64,000 nucleotides of DNA from Streptomyces violaceoruber (GCF_033406955.1 NZ_CP137734.1:7812001-7876000), one strand, 5' to 3'. Positions 1 to 8,749 are shown, counted from the stretch's first letter. Numbers and translations: made by a program. Notes: generated from the sequence alone by a model not told the origin.

Positions 1-80
1 TGGTCGAACAGGAGCCGTTCGGTCAGGCTGGTCTTACCCGCGTCGACGTGGGCCAGAATGCCGATGTTCAGGGTGCGCAT
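1..80 (-). CDS. Translational GTPase / ribosomal protection-type protein, N-terminus only
   Basis: Only the first 26 codons lie in the window. The complement from the ATG at 80 reads GILAHVDAGKTSLTE shortly after the start, with the AHVDAGKT phosphate-binding loop (G1) of EF-G-like translational GTPases. Having this loop only about a dozen residues from the N-terminus is typical of the TetM/OtrA ribosomal protection group as well as EF-G, so the exact subgroup cannot be told. If it is a TetM/OtrA type, it would release tetracycline from the ribosome; this is inference. It is divergent from the PRPP synthetase gene across about 200 bases. Confidence 0.8.
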   Translation of the reverse strand, partial: MRTLNIGILAHVDAGKTSLTERLLFD

Positions 81-281
81 GCGTGCAGGAGTCCTCGGGA
101 GCCGTGGGCCGGAAGGGGCGCTGGGGGAATCCGAGGAGTCGGCGCATGCGGGGGATCCTGACGTGAGGAGGGCGGTGGGAGTTCGGACGGCGCCATCATG
201 GCGCGGGGCCCCGGGCGCGGCGCAACAGGATTTCCGTAAGCTGGGGATCCCGGCCGGACAGGATCACGCGAGGAGCGGTCC

Positions 282-1235
282 GTGCGAGACATCGCCGTGT
301 TCAGCGGTAGTGCCCACCCCGACCTGGCCGAGGAGGTCTGCGCGCAGCTGGGCGTGCCGCTCAGCCCCACCCGGGTCAGCCGGTTCGCCAACGACTGCCT
401 CGAGGTGCAGCTGATGGCCAACTGCCGCGAGCGGGACGTGTTCCTCGTCCAGCCGCTGGTCACACCGGTCCAGGAGCACCTCGTCGAGCTGCTGATGATG
501 TGCGACGCGGCCCGCGGGGCGTCGGCCGGCCGCATCACGGTGGTCATGCCGCACTACTCCTACGCCCGCTCCGACAAGAAGGACGCCCCGCGCATCTCGC
601 TGGGCGGGCGCCTGGTCGCCGACCTGCTGGTGGCGGCGGGGGCGAGCCGGGTCCTCGCCATGACCCTGCACTCGCCCCAGGTGCACGGCTTCTTCTCCGT
701 CCCGGTCGACCACCTGCACGCGCTGCGGGAACTGGCCGCGCACTTCCGGCAGTACGATCTCTCCCGCGCGACCGTCGTCTCGCCGGACCTGGGCAACGCC
801 AAGGAGGCCGCGGCGTTCGCCCGGATGCTCGGCGCCCAGGTGGCGGCCGGGGCGAAGCAGCGGTACGCCGACGACCGGGTCAGCATCAGCTCGGTGATCG
901 GGGACGTCGCGGGCCGGGACGTCATCGTGCTCGACGACGAGATCGCCAAGGGCAGCACGGTTCTGGAACTCCTCGACCGGCTCCGGGAGTCGGGCCCGCG
1001 CACCATCCGCCTCGCCTGTACGCACGGGCTGTTCGCGGCCGGTGCGCTGGGCCGCCTCAGCGAGCAGCCGGACGTGCTGGAGATCGTGTGCACCAACACC
1101 GTGCCGGTCCCGGCGGACGACCACACGGACAAACTGCGGATCCTGTCCATCGCCCCGGCGCTCGCCGAGGCGGTGCGCCGCATCCACAACGGCGAGTCGG
1201 TCAGCGCCCTGTTCGACGCCCGGCCGGCCGGCTGA
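282..1235 (+). CDS. prs: Ribose-phosphate pyrophosphokinase (divergent paralogue)
   Basis: 317 residues, the usual PRPP synthetase length; it makes PRPP from ribose 5-phosphate and ATP. GTG start with AGGAG at 271. Visible are YARSDKKDAP (94-103, ATP-binding flexible region), TLHS with the catalytic His at 130, SPDLGNAKEA (167-176) and a KQR active-site segment (192-194). The PRPP loop is DDEIAKGST (218-226) where classical enzymes have DDMIDTGGT, and THGLF sits at 247-251. The altered loop suggests a secondary paralogue rather than the housekeeping enzyme. No purine or pyrimidine genes are nearby. The 3' end overlaps the convergent STAS gene by 35 bases. Confidence 0.9.
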   Translation: MRDIAVFSGSAHPDLAEEVCAQLGVPLSPTRVSRFANDCLEVQLMANCRERDVFLVQPLVTPVQEHLVELLMMCDAARGASAGRITVVMPHYSYARSDKKDAPRISLGGRLVADLLVAAGASRVLAMTLHSPQVHGFFSVPVDHLHALRELAAHFRQYDLSRATVVSPDLGNAKEAAAFARMLGAQVAAGAKQRYADDRVSISSVIGDVAGRDVIVLDDEIAKGSTVLELLDRLRESGPRTIRLACTHGLFAAGALGRLSEQPDVLEIVCTNTVPVPADDHTDKLRILSIAPALAEAVRRIHNGESVSALFDARPAG

Positions 1236-1587
1236 CGCCGAGGGCCTCGTCCAGGGTCGGCCACGGCGGCAGCAGCCGCGCCAGGCCGGTGATCCGCAGC
1301 ATGCGCAGGGTCAGCGCGTGGGTGCACACCAGGCGCACCTGCCCGCCCCCGTCCAGCACCTGGCTGCGGGCCCGGTACAGCAGGCGCAGCCCGGAGCAGT
1401 CGAAGAACTCGATGCCGTCGAGGTCCAGGACGACCCGGGCGCCGGGACGGCCCGTCTCCCGGTCCAGGTACGGGGCGATCTCCGCCGCCGAGGCGATGTC
1501 GATCTCGCCCCGGAACTCCAGCACCGTGTGTCCCCGGTGGTGGCGCACCCGTAGGTGCCGGGTGGGCGACGCGGATTCCTGCCGCAC
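1201..1587 (-). CDS. STAS-domain anti-sigma factor antagonist
   Basis: 128 residues from a GTG at 1587. I chose this start because GGAGG lies 8 bases upstream, while a longer frame to an ATG at 1701 has no ribosome site and reads through a promoter-like stretch. The protein is one STAS domain: a strand/helix pattern with LEFRGEIDIASA, then LDLDGIEFFDCSGLRLL. The DCSGL serine is the residue phosphorylated by partner kinases in SpoIIAA/RsbV proteins. It should bind a HATPase-type anti-sigma factor and free a sigma factor; the partner is not adjacent, though two phosphatases with kinase-like C-termini lie in the window. Convergent with prs. Confidence 0.85.
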   Translation of the reverse strand: MRQESASPTRHLRVRHHRGHTVLEFRGEIDIASAAEIAPYLDRETGRPGARVVLDLDGIEFFDCSGLRLLYRARSQVLDGGGQVRLVCTHALTLRMLRITGLARLLPPWPTLDEALGVSRPAGRRTGR

Positions 1588-1771
1588 GAACCTTGCCTCC
1601 AGCCTGTCGCGGCCTGTCCGGCCTGCTTCCGGGGGCTCAACTACCCAGTCCGCTCGGAAAGTTACCCCGATCGAGCGAGTTTGAGCATGTTCGATTGACA
1701 TATGTCACTGAAATCTCAGTGCCGTGCCCGACTGTCCGCCGGTCAGGGGTGACCGCCCCTCCGTCGACCGC

Positions 1772-2713
1772 TCAGTCGACCTCGAGGACGAGCTTGCCCG
1801 TGGTGCGGCCGGTCTCGCCCAGCGTGTGCGCCCGCGCCGCCTCGGCCAGCGGAAACGTCTGTGCGATCGTGGCGCGCAACCGTCCCGCCCCGACCAGGCG
1901 GGCGATCTCCTCCATACCGGCCCGGTCGGCGTCGACCAGCATCCGCACCGCCCGCACCCCCAGCCGGTCGGCCTCCTCGTAGAAGTCGTCCGACCCGACC
2001 GGCAGGATCGAGACCACCACTCCACCCGGCCGCAGCACCCGCAGGGACCGCAGTGACGTGTCACCGCCGATCGTGTCCAGGACGACGTCGACGTCCTTCA
2101 CGGCCTCGGCGAAATCCGTCTCCCGGTAGTCCACGGTCTCGTCCGCCCCGAGGGAGCGCAGGAACTCGTGCTTGGCGGCGCTGGCCGTGCCGATCACCCG
2201 GGCGCCCCGTGCCTTGGCGATCTGCACCGCCACATGGCCCACACCGCCGGCCGCCGCGTGGACGAGCACCCGCTGCCCCGGCTGCACCTCCGCGCGCTCC
2301 ACCAGGGCCTGCCACGCCGTCAGCGAGACCAGGGGCAGGGCGCCCGCCTGGACGTGGTCGATCCCGGACGGCTTGCGCGTGAAGGTGCGCGCGGGGGCGG
2401 TGACGTACTCGGCGTGGGAACCGTGGCCGAAGGGGTAGGACAGCATGCCGAAGACCTCGTCACCGGGCCGGAACGCGGCGACGCCGATCCCCACCGACTC
2501 CACCACGCCCGACACGTCCCAGCCCAGTACGAAGGGCGGTTCGCCGAGGAAGCCGCCGGTCGCCCGGTGCTTCCAGTCGGTCGGGTTCACCCCGGCGGCA
2601 CGCACCCGTACCAGCACCTCGTTCGGGCGCGGCTCGGGGCGTTCGGGCCGCACCTCCTTCAGGACCTCGGGACCGCCGAGGACGTCCTGTCCGATGGCGC
2701 GCATGGTGTTCAT
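1772..2713 (-). CDS. NADP-dependent quinone oxidoreductase-like dehydrogenase (MDR family)
   Basis: 313 residues, start at the ATG of MNTMRAIG with GAGG 8 bases upstream; a longer upstream frame is low-complexity and unlikely. GroES-like N-terminal domain, then a Rossmann domain with AAAGGVG at 153-159 and VDVVLDTIGG further on. The zinc ligands of true alcohol dehydrogenases are absent, which places it with quinone oxidoreductase/zeta-crystallin enzymes that reduce quinones or enones with NADPH. It is divergent from the VOC-domain gene. Substrate unknown. Confidence 0.88.
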   Translation of the reverse strand: MNTMRAIGQDVLGGPEVLKEVRPERPEPRPNEVLVRVRAAGVNPTDWKHRATGGFLGEPPFVLGWDVSGVVESVGIGVAAFRPGDEVFGMLSYPFGHGSHAEYVTAPARTFTRKPSGIDHVQAGALPLVSLTAWQALVERAEVQPGQRVLVHAAAGGVGHVAVQIAKARGARVIGTASAAKHEFLRSLGADETVDYRETDFAEAVKDVDVVLDTIGGDTSLRSLRVLRPGGVVVSILPVGSDDFYEEADRLGVRAVRMLVDADRAGMEEIARLVGAGRLRATIAQTFPLAEAARAHTLGETGRTTGKLVLEVD

Positions 2714-2904
2714 CGAGACCTCGCAACTCGGGAGGGGAGGGGTGGGAGGAGAGGGGAGGAGAGTTGAGGAGACGGGACGGGTGGCGCGGTCCGGGGCGGT
2801 ACCGGCCGGTGGCGCTCCGCCGACTGTTTCCGCCCAGCCGGGATATCCGCAAGGTACAGGGCAGGGGGCACGACACCCCGCGCCCGGAATCCTTCGGAGG
2901 AGAC

Positions 2905-3300
2905 ATGGCACTGGTCAACGCGGGCGTCGTGGTGCTCGACTGCGCCGAACCCGAGCGGCTCGCCGAGTTCTACAAGGGGCTGCTGGGCGCGGAGGAGAGC
3001 GACGTGAGCGCCAACCGGATCGAGATCGAGGGCCCCCGCGGTTTCCGCATGGCCTTCCGGCGGGACGTGAACGCCACCCCGCCCAGCTGGCCGCGCCCGG
3101 AGAACTCCCTCCAGGTCCACCTGGACTTCGTGGTGGCGGACCTGGACGAGGCGGAGCGCGCGATCGTGGGGCTCGGCGGACGTCCGGTGGAGGCGAAGGA
3201 CCCGGCCGGCCCGCACGAGGAGCGCGGCTTCTCCGACCCGGCCGGCCACTCCTTCACCCTCCGCCGCACTCTCGCACCGACGGCACCCAAGCAGGGCTAG
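2905..3300 (+). CDS. VOC (glyoxalase/bleomycin resistance) family protein
   Basis: 131 residues; ATG 2905 with GGAGGAG immediately upstream. Two beta-alpha-beta-beta modules are visible, LVNAGVVVLDCAEPERLAEFY at the start and the second half beginning QVHLDFVVADLDEAERAI, with a closing FSDPAGHSFTL typical of single-chain VOC proteins. Family members bind a metal or a small ligand; this one resembles the large uncharacterised group in actinomycetes rather than glyoxalase I. It probably acts in the cytoplasm. Convergent with the DUF4235 gene, 20 bases apart. Confidence 0.85.
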   Translation: MALVNAGVVVLDCAEPERLAEFYKGLLGAEESDVSANRIEIEGPRGFRMAFRRDVNATPPSWPRPENSLQVHLDFVVADLDEAERAIVGLGGRPVEAKDPAGPHEERGFSDPAGHSFTLRRTLAPTAPKQG

Positions 3301-3320
3301 CCCCTGCCGGGCGGCGCGGG

Positions 3321-3629
3321 TCAGTCCCGGCCCTTCGCGGGGACCGGCCAGGAACCGGTCGAGCGTTCGATGGCCTTGGCGCCCGTACGGTCCACGGCGC
3401 TGCGCACCGCGGCGAAGATGGCGCCCTGGATCGCGGCCGCCAGCAGGATCTCGCCCCAGCCGCGGTCCGGGTCGAGGGCGTCGGGCGCGTCGTCCTCGTG
3501 CCGGATCACCTTCCAGGTCTTCTGGAAGGTCATTCCGGCCAGCGTGCCGCCCAGCCAGCCGAGCGCGAACCCGACGGGCTTGTACGCGAGGGGGAGCTTC
3601 TTCTTCTTTTTCTTCGCCGTCTTCGCCAT
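3321..3629 (-). CDS. DUF4235 small membrane protein
   Basis: 102 residues, ATG with AGGAG upstream. It starts with a very basic stretch (AKTAKKKKKK), followed by hydrophobic segments around residues 20-35 and 60-80 and a hydrophilic C-terminus. The glycine-rich first helix (FALGWLGGTLAG) and the ILLAAAIQGAIFAAV helix fit the DUF4235 family, which is common in streptomycetes and of unknown function. The poly-lysine head should stay cytoplasmic. Confidence 0.8.
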   Translation of the reverse strand: MAKTAKKKKKKLPLAYKPVGFALGWLGGTLAGMTFQKTWKVIRHEDDAPDALDPDRGWGEILLAAAIQGAIFAAVRSAVDRTGAKAIERSTGSWPVPAKGRD

Positions 3630-3677
3630 GGGAATCTCCTTGCCTGGTGTGCGCTGAATGGTCGTACGGATCCCGGA

Positions 3678-4703
3678 TCAGGGCCTGCCCCGCGCCGGCA
3701 CCTCCTCCTCGGCCCGGACCGGCTCCGGCGGGGTGCCCTCGCCGAACGGCCGCCCGCCCAGCTCCTGCCGGTGGTGGGGCGTGAGCCAGCCGGCCAGGTC
3801 CGGACCCAGGGGCACGATGCCGGTCGGGTTGATGCCGGTGTGCACCTGGTAGTAGTGGCGCTTGATGTGGTCGAAGTCGACGGTGTCCCCGAATCCGGGC
3901 GTCTGGAACAGATCCCGGACGTACGCCCACAGCACCGGGTTCTCCGTCAGCTTCCAGCGGTTGCACTTGAAGTGGCCGTGGTAGACGGCGTCGAAGCGGA
4001 CCAGCGTGGTGAACAGCCGGATGTCCGCCTCCGTGATCGTGTCCCCGACCAGGTAGCGCTGCCGTTCCAGCCGGGGCGTCAACTGCTCCAGCCGCCGGAA
4101 CACACCGGCGCACGCCGCCTCGTATTCCTCCTGGCCGGTGGCGAAGCCCGCCCGGTACACACCGTTGTTGACGTCCTCGTAGACGCCCGCCATCACCTCG
4201 TCGATCTCGTCGCGCAGGGCCCGCGGGTACAGGTCGGGCGCGCCCGGCCGGTGCAGCGCGGTCCACTCGGTCGCGAGATCGAGGGTGATCTGCTGGTAGT
4301 CGTTGGTGACGAGCGCCCCGCTGGGCACGTCCACGACCGCGGGCACGCTCACCCCGCCCGGGTAGCCGGTCTCCCGCCGGTCGTAGGCCTCGCCGAGGTA
4401 GCGGATGCCGAGGACCGGGTCGCGGCCGTCCGGGTCCAGCGTGAACCGCCAGCTGCGGTCGTCCTGGACCGGGTCGGCGACCGCCAGGGACAGGGCGTCC
4501 TCCAGGCCGAGCAGCCGCCGGGAGACCAGCGCCCGGCTCGCCCACGGACAGGCCCGGCTCACCACCAGGCGGTAGCGGCCGGCCTCCACCGGCCAGCCGT
4601 CCCGGCCGTCCGCCGTGATCCGGTCCGCGAAGTGGCTCCGGGACCGTTTGAACGCCTTCTTCCCGTAGCCGCTGTTCCCGGGCGTCCCGTCGTCGCCGCT
4701 CAT
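3678..4703 (-). CDS. Glutathionyl-hydroquinone reductase-like protein (Xi-class GST fold)
   Basis: 341 residues, ATG at 4703. The CPWA motif in VVSRACPWASRALV supplies the catalytic cysteine of Xi-class enzymes (YqjG/ECM4). YPRALRDEIDEV, GVYRAGFATGQEEYE and the helix ending VHTGINPTGIVPLGP are hallmark segments. In other bacteria these enzymes reduce glutathionyl-hydroquinones. Actinomycetes make mycothiol, not glutathione, so the real thiol here is probably mycothiol; that is inference. A run of glutamates ends the protein. It lies about 48 bases upstream of the DUF4235 gene on the same strand. Confidence 0.88.
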   Translation of the reverse strand: MSGDDGTPGNSGYGKKAFKRSRSHFADRITADGRDGWPVEAGRYRLVVSRACPWASRALVSRRLLGLEDALSLAVADPVQDDRSWRFTLDPDGRDPVLGIRYLGEAYDRRETGYPGGVSVPAVVDVPSGALVTNDYQQITLDLATEWTALHRPGAPDLYPRALRDEIDEVMAGVYEDVNNGVYRAGFATGQEEYEAACAGVFRRLEQLTPRLERQRYLVGDTITEADIRLFTTLVRFDAVYHGHFKCNRWKLTENPVLWAYVRDLFQTPGFGDTVDFDHIKRHYYQVHTGINPTGIVPLGPDLAGWLTPHHRQELGGRPFGEGTPPEPVRAEEEVPARGRP

Positions 4704-4850
4704 GCCCCTGCCTTCCTTCCGCCGTCCGAGTCCGTGGGTCCGTGCGTCGCGTCCGTTTCCTCGACCGGCCCCGCGCCCTCGAACCGGCCCCTTGTGTAGG
4801 CGTTCCCCGATTTCGCCGGTCGGCACTGGCGGCCACCCGCAAGGCGGGGT

Positions 4851-5867
4851 GTGATCCGCGCCGGCCGGGGCAGTCGGGCCTTCGTGAGTGGGACAGGTGG
4901 GGAAGAGAAGACGGACCGGAAGGCCGACCGCAGGACGCGCGTCACCGTGCTCGTGGCCCTGGCGGCCAACCTGGTGATCGCCGCCGCCAAGGCGGTCGGC
5001 GGATTCGTCGCGGGATCGCCCGCGCTGCTGTCGGAGGCGGCACACTCCGTCGCGGACAGCATGAACGAGATCTTCCTCCTCGCCGCACTGCGCCGCAGCC
5101 GCCGCCCCGCCGACCGCAGGCACCCCTTCGGCTACGGCAAGGAACGGTTCTTCTGGTCGCTCCTCGCGGCCGTCGGCATCTTCGTCATGGGCGGCTGCTT
5201 CTCCTTCTTCCAGGGCGTCGAGGCCCTGCGCACCGGCGCCGACGAGAAACTCGGCGGCTACGTGGCCGGACTGATCGTGCTGGGCGTCGCCCTGCTCGCG
5301 GAGGGCGGTTCCCTGCTGCGGGCCCTGCACCAGGTGCGGGGCCAGGGCGGGCTCGCCGACGGGATGCGGGACCCGGCGCTGCGCACGGTCGTCGCCGAGG
5401 ACGGCACCGCGGTGCTCGGCGTCTGCCTCGCCATGACCGGCATGGCACTGCACATGGTCACCGGGCAGGTGGTGTGGGAGGCCTGCGCCTCGCTCGCCAT
5501 CGGCACACTGCTCGTCTACGTGGCCTACCGGCTGGGCCGCGAGGCCCGCGACCAGCTGATCGGCGAGGCCGCCGACCCGGAGGCCAGCGGCCGGATCCGG
5601 GCACTGCTGCGCGCCCAGCCGGAGATCGACAGCGTCGAGGCGCTGTTCACCATGAAGACCGGCCTGGACTCCACCCTGGTGGCGGCCCGCGTCGATCTCG
5701 TGCCGGGCCTGGACAGCGAGCGGGTGGAGGAGGTCGCCGTACGCATCAAGAAGTCGATCGCGCGCACCGTCAGCGAGGCGGACCAGGTCTTCCTCGACGT
5801 CACGGACCGGCCCGCGCGGGAGGCGGCGGAAAGCCCCGCCGCGACGGGGGAACGCGGCGGGGCCTGA
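4851..5867 (+). CDS. Cation diffusion facilitator transporter
   Basis: 338 residues from a GTG at 4851; a second GTG at 4884 is also possible. Six predicted membrane segments. TM2 carries the metal site in SEAAHSVADSMNE (H65, D69). The later pair is in VVAEDGTAVLG, where E and D replace the usual HxxxD, as in the SLC30A9-like branch. The C-terminal about 90 residues form the cytoplasmic ferredoxin-like domain. It should export zinc or a similar divalent cation by proton antiport. Divergent from the GST-like gene. No metal regulator is adjacent. Confidence 0.88.
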   Translation: MIRAGRGSRAFVSGTGGEEKTDRKADRRTRVTVLVALAANLVIAAAKAVGGFVAGSPALLSEAAHSVADSMNEIFLLAALRRSRRPADRRHPFGYGKERFFWSLLAAVGIFVMGGCFSFFQGVEALRTGADEKLGGYVAGLIVLGVALLAEGGSLLRALHQVRGQGGLADGMRDPALRTVVAEDGTAVLGVCLAMTGMALHMVTGQVVWEACASLAIGTLLVYVAYRLGREARDQLIGEAADPEASGRIRALLRAQPEIDSVEALFTMKTGLDSTLVAARVDLVPGLDSERVEEVAVRIKKSIARTVSEADQVFLDVTDRPAREAAESPAATGERGGA

Positions 5868-5931
5868 ACGACGTGTTCCCGAAACCGCCCGGCCCATGCA
5901 CGCCGGTCCGGGAAACTCCCGCACGCCCGGT

Positions 5932-6387
5932 TCAGCCCGCGTGGGACGGCTCCAGGACGAAGACGGGGATCTCCCGTTCCGTCTTCTTCTGGTAGTCGGC
6001 GTACGACGGATACGCCGCGACCGCGCGCTCCCACCACCGGGCCTTCTCCGCGCCGGTGACCTCACGTGCCGTCATGTCCTGCTTCACCGGACCGTCCTGG
6101 AGCTCCACCCGGGGATCGGCCTTCACGTTGAAGTACCAGACGGGGTGCTTGGGCGCCCCGCCGAGAGAGGCGACCACGGCATAGCGGCCCTCGTGCTCGA
6201 CGCGCATCAGCGGCGTCTTGCGCAGCTTGCCGCTGCGCGCGCCCCGGGTGGTCAGGACGATCACGGGCAGACCGGTGTCCATCAGCGTCGTGCCCTCGGT
6301 GCCGCCCGAACTCTCGTAACGCTCGACCTGCTCGCGCACCCACTGCGTCGGGCTGGGTTCGTACTCGCCGTCAAGAGGCATGTGCAT
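5932..6387 (-). CDS. Deazaflavin (F420)-dependent nitroreductase family protein
   Basis: 151 residues, ATG 6387 (a second ATG is two codons later). It shows the family pattern LMDTGLPVIVLTTRGARSGK, TPLMRVEH and VVASLGGAPKHPVWYFN that forms the split beta-barrel and F420 pocket of Ddn/Rv3547-like proteins. These enzymes use reduced F420 to reduce quinones or nitro compounds. Convergent with the CDF gene, with 64 bases between. Substrate unknown. Confidence 0.88.
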   Translation of the reverse strand: MHMPLDGEYEPSPTQWVREQVERYESSGGTEGTTLMDTGLPVIVLTTRGARSGKLRKTPLMRVEHEGRYAVVASLGGAPKHPVWYFNVKADPRVELQDGPVKQDMTAREVTGAEKARWWERAVAAYPSYADYQKKTEREIPVFVLEPSHAG

Positions 6388-6690
6388 CCGTCCCTGTTCG
6401 TCGTGATGTGAGGCCGGCGGACCGGCGCGTTCCCGTCCTTACCGCATCCCGCTCCCGAACCCCGTGCCGCTCGGCCAGTCACGGGGCGCGATCGGGGCCG
6501 CGGGAGGCCGCGATCGCGCCATGCGCGTCGCGGCGGAGACCGGCACGGGAGGGTCCTACCACCACCGGAGCGTAGTTCCCCGGCCAGTCTGCCTCCGCCA
6601 CCGATCTGGCCGAACTTGCCGTCGCCCCATAGGTGCCCCAGGCATCTAATGAAGATCGATCCGACGCACTCCTCGTCTGCGAGGTCTTCC

Positions 6691-7929
6691 ATGACGGACA
6701 CCGACACGACGACGAACACCGACACGACGACGAACACCCATCCGGCAGCCCCCGTCGCCTTCCCGCAGGACCGGACCTGTCCCTACCACCCGCCCGCCGC
6801 CTACGACCCGCTGCGCGCCGCGCGTCCACTGGCCCGCATCACGCTCTTCGACGGCCGCCCGGCCTGGCTGGTGACCGGGCACGCCGCCGCGCGCCGGCTG
6901 CTGGCCGACCAGCGCCTGTCGACCGACCGCACCCGCGACGGCTTCCCCGCCACGTCGGCGCGGCTGGCCGCCGTCCGCGAGCGCAGGACCGCCCTGCTCG
7001 GCGTGGACGACCCCGAGCACCGCGCCCAGCGCAGGATGGTGCTCCCGGAGTTCACCCTGAAACGCGCCGGCGCACTGCGCCCGAGCATCCGGCGGATCGT
7101 CGGCGAACGGCTCGACGCGATGATCGCGCAGGGCCCGCCCGCCGACCTGGTGACCGCCTTCGCGCTGCCCGTGCCCTCGATGGTGATCTGCGCGCTGCTC
7201 GGCGTCCCCTACGCCGACCACGAGTTCTTCGAGGAACAGTCCCGCCGGCTGCTGCGCGGCCCCCTGCCCGCCGACACCAGGGACGCCCGCGACCGACTGG
7301 AGGCGTACCTGGGGGAGTTGATCGACCGCAAGCGGCGGGCGCCCGGCGAGGGCCTGCTGGACGACCTGGTCCGGCGACAGGCGAGCGAGGGCGCGACCGA
7401 CCGCGAACAACTGATCGCCTTCGCGGTGATCCTGCTGGTCGCGGGACACGAGACCACGGCCAACATGATCTCGCTGGGCACCTACACCCTCCTGACCAAC
7501 CCCGGGCGGCTGGCCGAACTGCGTGCGGATCCCGCGCTGCTGCCCGGCGCCGTGGAGGAGCTGATGCGCGTCCTGTCGATCGCCGACGGGCTGCTGCGGA
7601 TGGCCACCGAGGACATCGACGTGGACGGGCAGACCATCCGGGCCGGCGACGGGGTCGTCTTCTCCACCTCCGTCATCAACCGCGACGAGAGCGTCTACCC
7701 CGAACCGGACGCCCTCGACTGGCACCGCCCCGCCCGCCACCACGTCGCCTTCGGGTTCGGCATCCACCAGTGCCTCGGTCAGAACCTGGCCCGTGCCGAA
7801 CTGGAGATCGCCCTGGAGAGCCTCTTCGACCGGCTGCCCACGCTGCGCCTGGCCGCTCCGGCGGACGAGATCCCCTTCAAACCCGGCGACACGATCCAGG
7901 GGATGCTGGAACTCCCCGTGGCCTGGTAG
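6691..7929 (+). CDS. Cytochrome P450, CYP105-type
   Basis: 412 residues; ATG 6691 with GAGG 6-9 bases upstream. Oxygen-binding I-helix AGHETTAN starts at 251, the K-helix ExxR lies in EELMRVLS, and the heme loop FGFGIHQCLG places the ligand cysteine at 361. I recall strong similarity to CYP105D1 (soyC) of S. griseus, a broad-substrate xenobiotic oxidase. The next gene, 12 bases downstream, is its ferredoxin; no ferredoxin reductase is nearby. The N-terminus includes an exact 18-base duplication (6703-6738). Confidence 0.95.
   Translation: MTDTDTTTNTDTTTNTHPAAPVAFPQDRTCPYHPPAAYDPLRAARPLARITLFDGRPAWLVTGHAAARRLLADQRLSTDRTRDGFPATSARLAAVRERRTALLGVDDPEHRAQRRMVLPEFTLKRAGALRPSIRRIVGERLDAMIAQGPPADLVTAFALPVPSMVICALLGVPYADHEFFEEQSRRLLRGPLPADTRDARDRLEAYLGELIDRKRRAPGEGLLDDLVRRQASEGATDREQLIAFAVILLVAGHETTANMISLGTYTLLTNPGRLAELRADPALLPGAVEELMRVLSIADGLLRMATEDIDVDGQTIRAGDGVVFSTSVINRDESVYPEPDALDWHRPARHHVAFGFGIHQCLGQNLARAELEIALESLFDRLPTLRLAAPADEIPFKPGDTIQGMLELPVAW
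6703..6738. repeat. 18-bp exact tandem duplication in P450 N-terminus
   Basis: Two adjacent copies of GACACGACGACGAACACC (6703-6720, 6721-6738), in frame, coding DTTTNT twice. The region is a disordered leader ahead of the conserved P450 fold, so copy number should be neutral for the protein. Confidence 0.9.
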
Positions 7930-7941
7930 GAGGCTCCCGGC

Positions 7942-8142
7942 ATGCACATCGGCATCGACAAGGACACCTGCATCGGCGCGGGCCAGTGCGCCCTGACCGC
8001 CCCCGGCGTCTTCACCCAGGACGACGACGGCTACAGCACGCTCAGGCCCGGCCGGGAGGACGGCGGCGGCAGCGCGCTGGTCCGGGAGGCGGCCCGCGCC
8101 TGCCCCGTCGGCGCGATCACCGTCTCGGAGCGGGTCGGCTGA
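7942..8142 (+). CDS. [3Fe-4S] ferredoxin, P450 partner
   Basis: 66 residues. Cysteines at 10, 16 and 54 in CIGAGQC...ACPVGAI; the fourth position of a 4Fe-4S site is Ala13, so a 3Fe-4S cluster is expected, as in SoyB-type ferredoxins. It starts 12 bases after the P450 stop behind AGGAGG, so the two are co-translated and it should deliver electrons to the P450. Its 3' end overlaps the convergent TetR gene by 26 bases. Confidence 0.95.
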   Translation: MHIGIDKDTCIGAGQCALTAPGVFTQDDDGYSTLRPGREDGGGSALVREAARACPVGAITVSERVG

Positions 8143-8695
8143 CCCCGGCCGCGCCCAGCAGCACCCGTGCCGCCTCCCGTGCCTGACGCGCGGGCTCGGC
8201 CTCGCCCGTCACGCCCGCCGTCACCATGGCGCCCTCCGCCAGCAGGAACAGCTGCCCGCCCAGCGCGGCGGGCAGCCCCGCTCCGGCCGCCAGAGTGTCG
8301 AGGAAGGCACGGAACGCCGCCTTGTGCGCCCGTACCCGCTCCGCCACGGCGGGTGAGGCGGGGCCGAGTTCGCCATAGGCGTTGATCCAGGCGCAGCCGC
8401 GGAAACCGGGCTCCGCGAACCACACGCCGAGCCAGTCGAACACGGCAAGGACGCGTGCGCCGGGCTCCTCGTGCCGGCCGACGTACTCGGCCAGCCGCCC
8501 ACGCCAGCGCAGGTCGCGCCGGTCCAGACAGGCCACGACGAGCTGTTCCTTGGCCGGGAAGAGCTGGTAGAGGCGTTTGAGCGACACGCCGGAGGCGCCG
8601 CGGACCTCGTCCATGCCCACCGCCCGCACGCCCCGCGCGTAGAAGAGCCCCTCCGCCGCGTCCAGCGCCCGCTCCCGGGCGACCTCGCTGTCCAT
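8117..8695 (-). CDS. TetR-family regulator
   Basis: 192 residues. N-terminal helix-turn-helix (ALDAAEGLFYARGVRAVGMDEV...GVSLKRLYQLFPAKEQLV), then an all-helical ligand domain. Two near-identical palindromes lie just upstream of its ATG, between it and the SnoaL-like gene, so it probably represses itself and the rightward genes. Related regulators in this subgroup often answer to electrophiles or quinones; that is inference from neighbours (aldo-keto reductase, flavoprotein). Confidence 0.92.
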   Translation of the reverse strand: MDSEVARERALDAAEGLFYARGVRAVGMDEVRGASGVSLKRLYQLFPAKEQLVVACLDRRDLRWRGRLAEYVGRHEEPGARVLAVFDWLGVWFAEPGFRGCAWINAYGELGPASPAVAERVRAHKAAFRAFLDTLAAGAGLPAALGGQLFLLAEGAMVTAGVTGEAEPARQAREAARVLLGAAGVSRPAPRR

Positions 8696-8714
8696 GGGGA
8701 CCTCTTCCTTGACC

Positions 8715-8732
8715 GGAGAACGTGCGTTCTCC
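8715..8732. promoter_or_regulatory. TetR operator, copy 1
   Basis: GGAGAACG-TG-CGTTCTCC is a palindrome with perfect 8-base arms, 19 bases upstream of the TetR ATG. It matches the second copy 35 bases away. Typical size and symmetry for a TetR dimer. Confidence 0.85.
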
Positions 8733-8749
8733 TACGGTAGCAGTCCAGT

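Noticed and set aside
1588..1701. Longer STAS protein starting at ATG 1701
   Set aside because: No ribosome site there, and the stretch contains a promoter-like sequence. GTG 1587 has GGAGG at ideal spacing and gives a normal STAS length.
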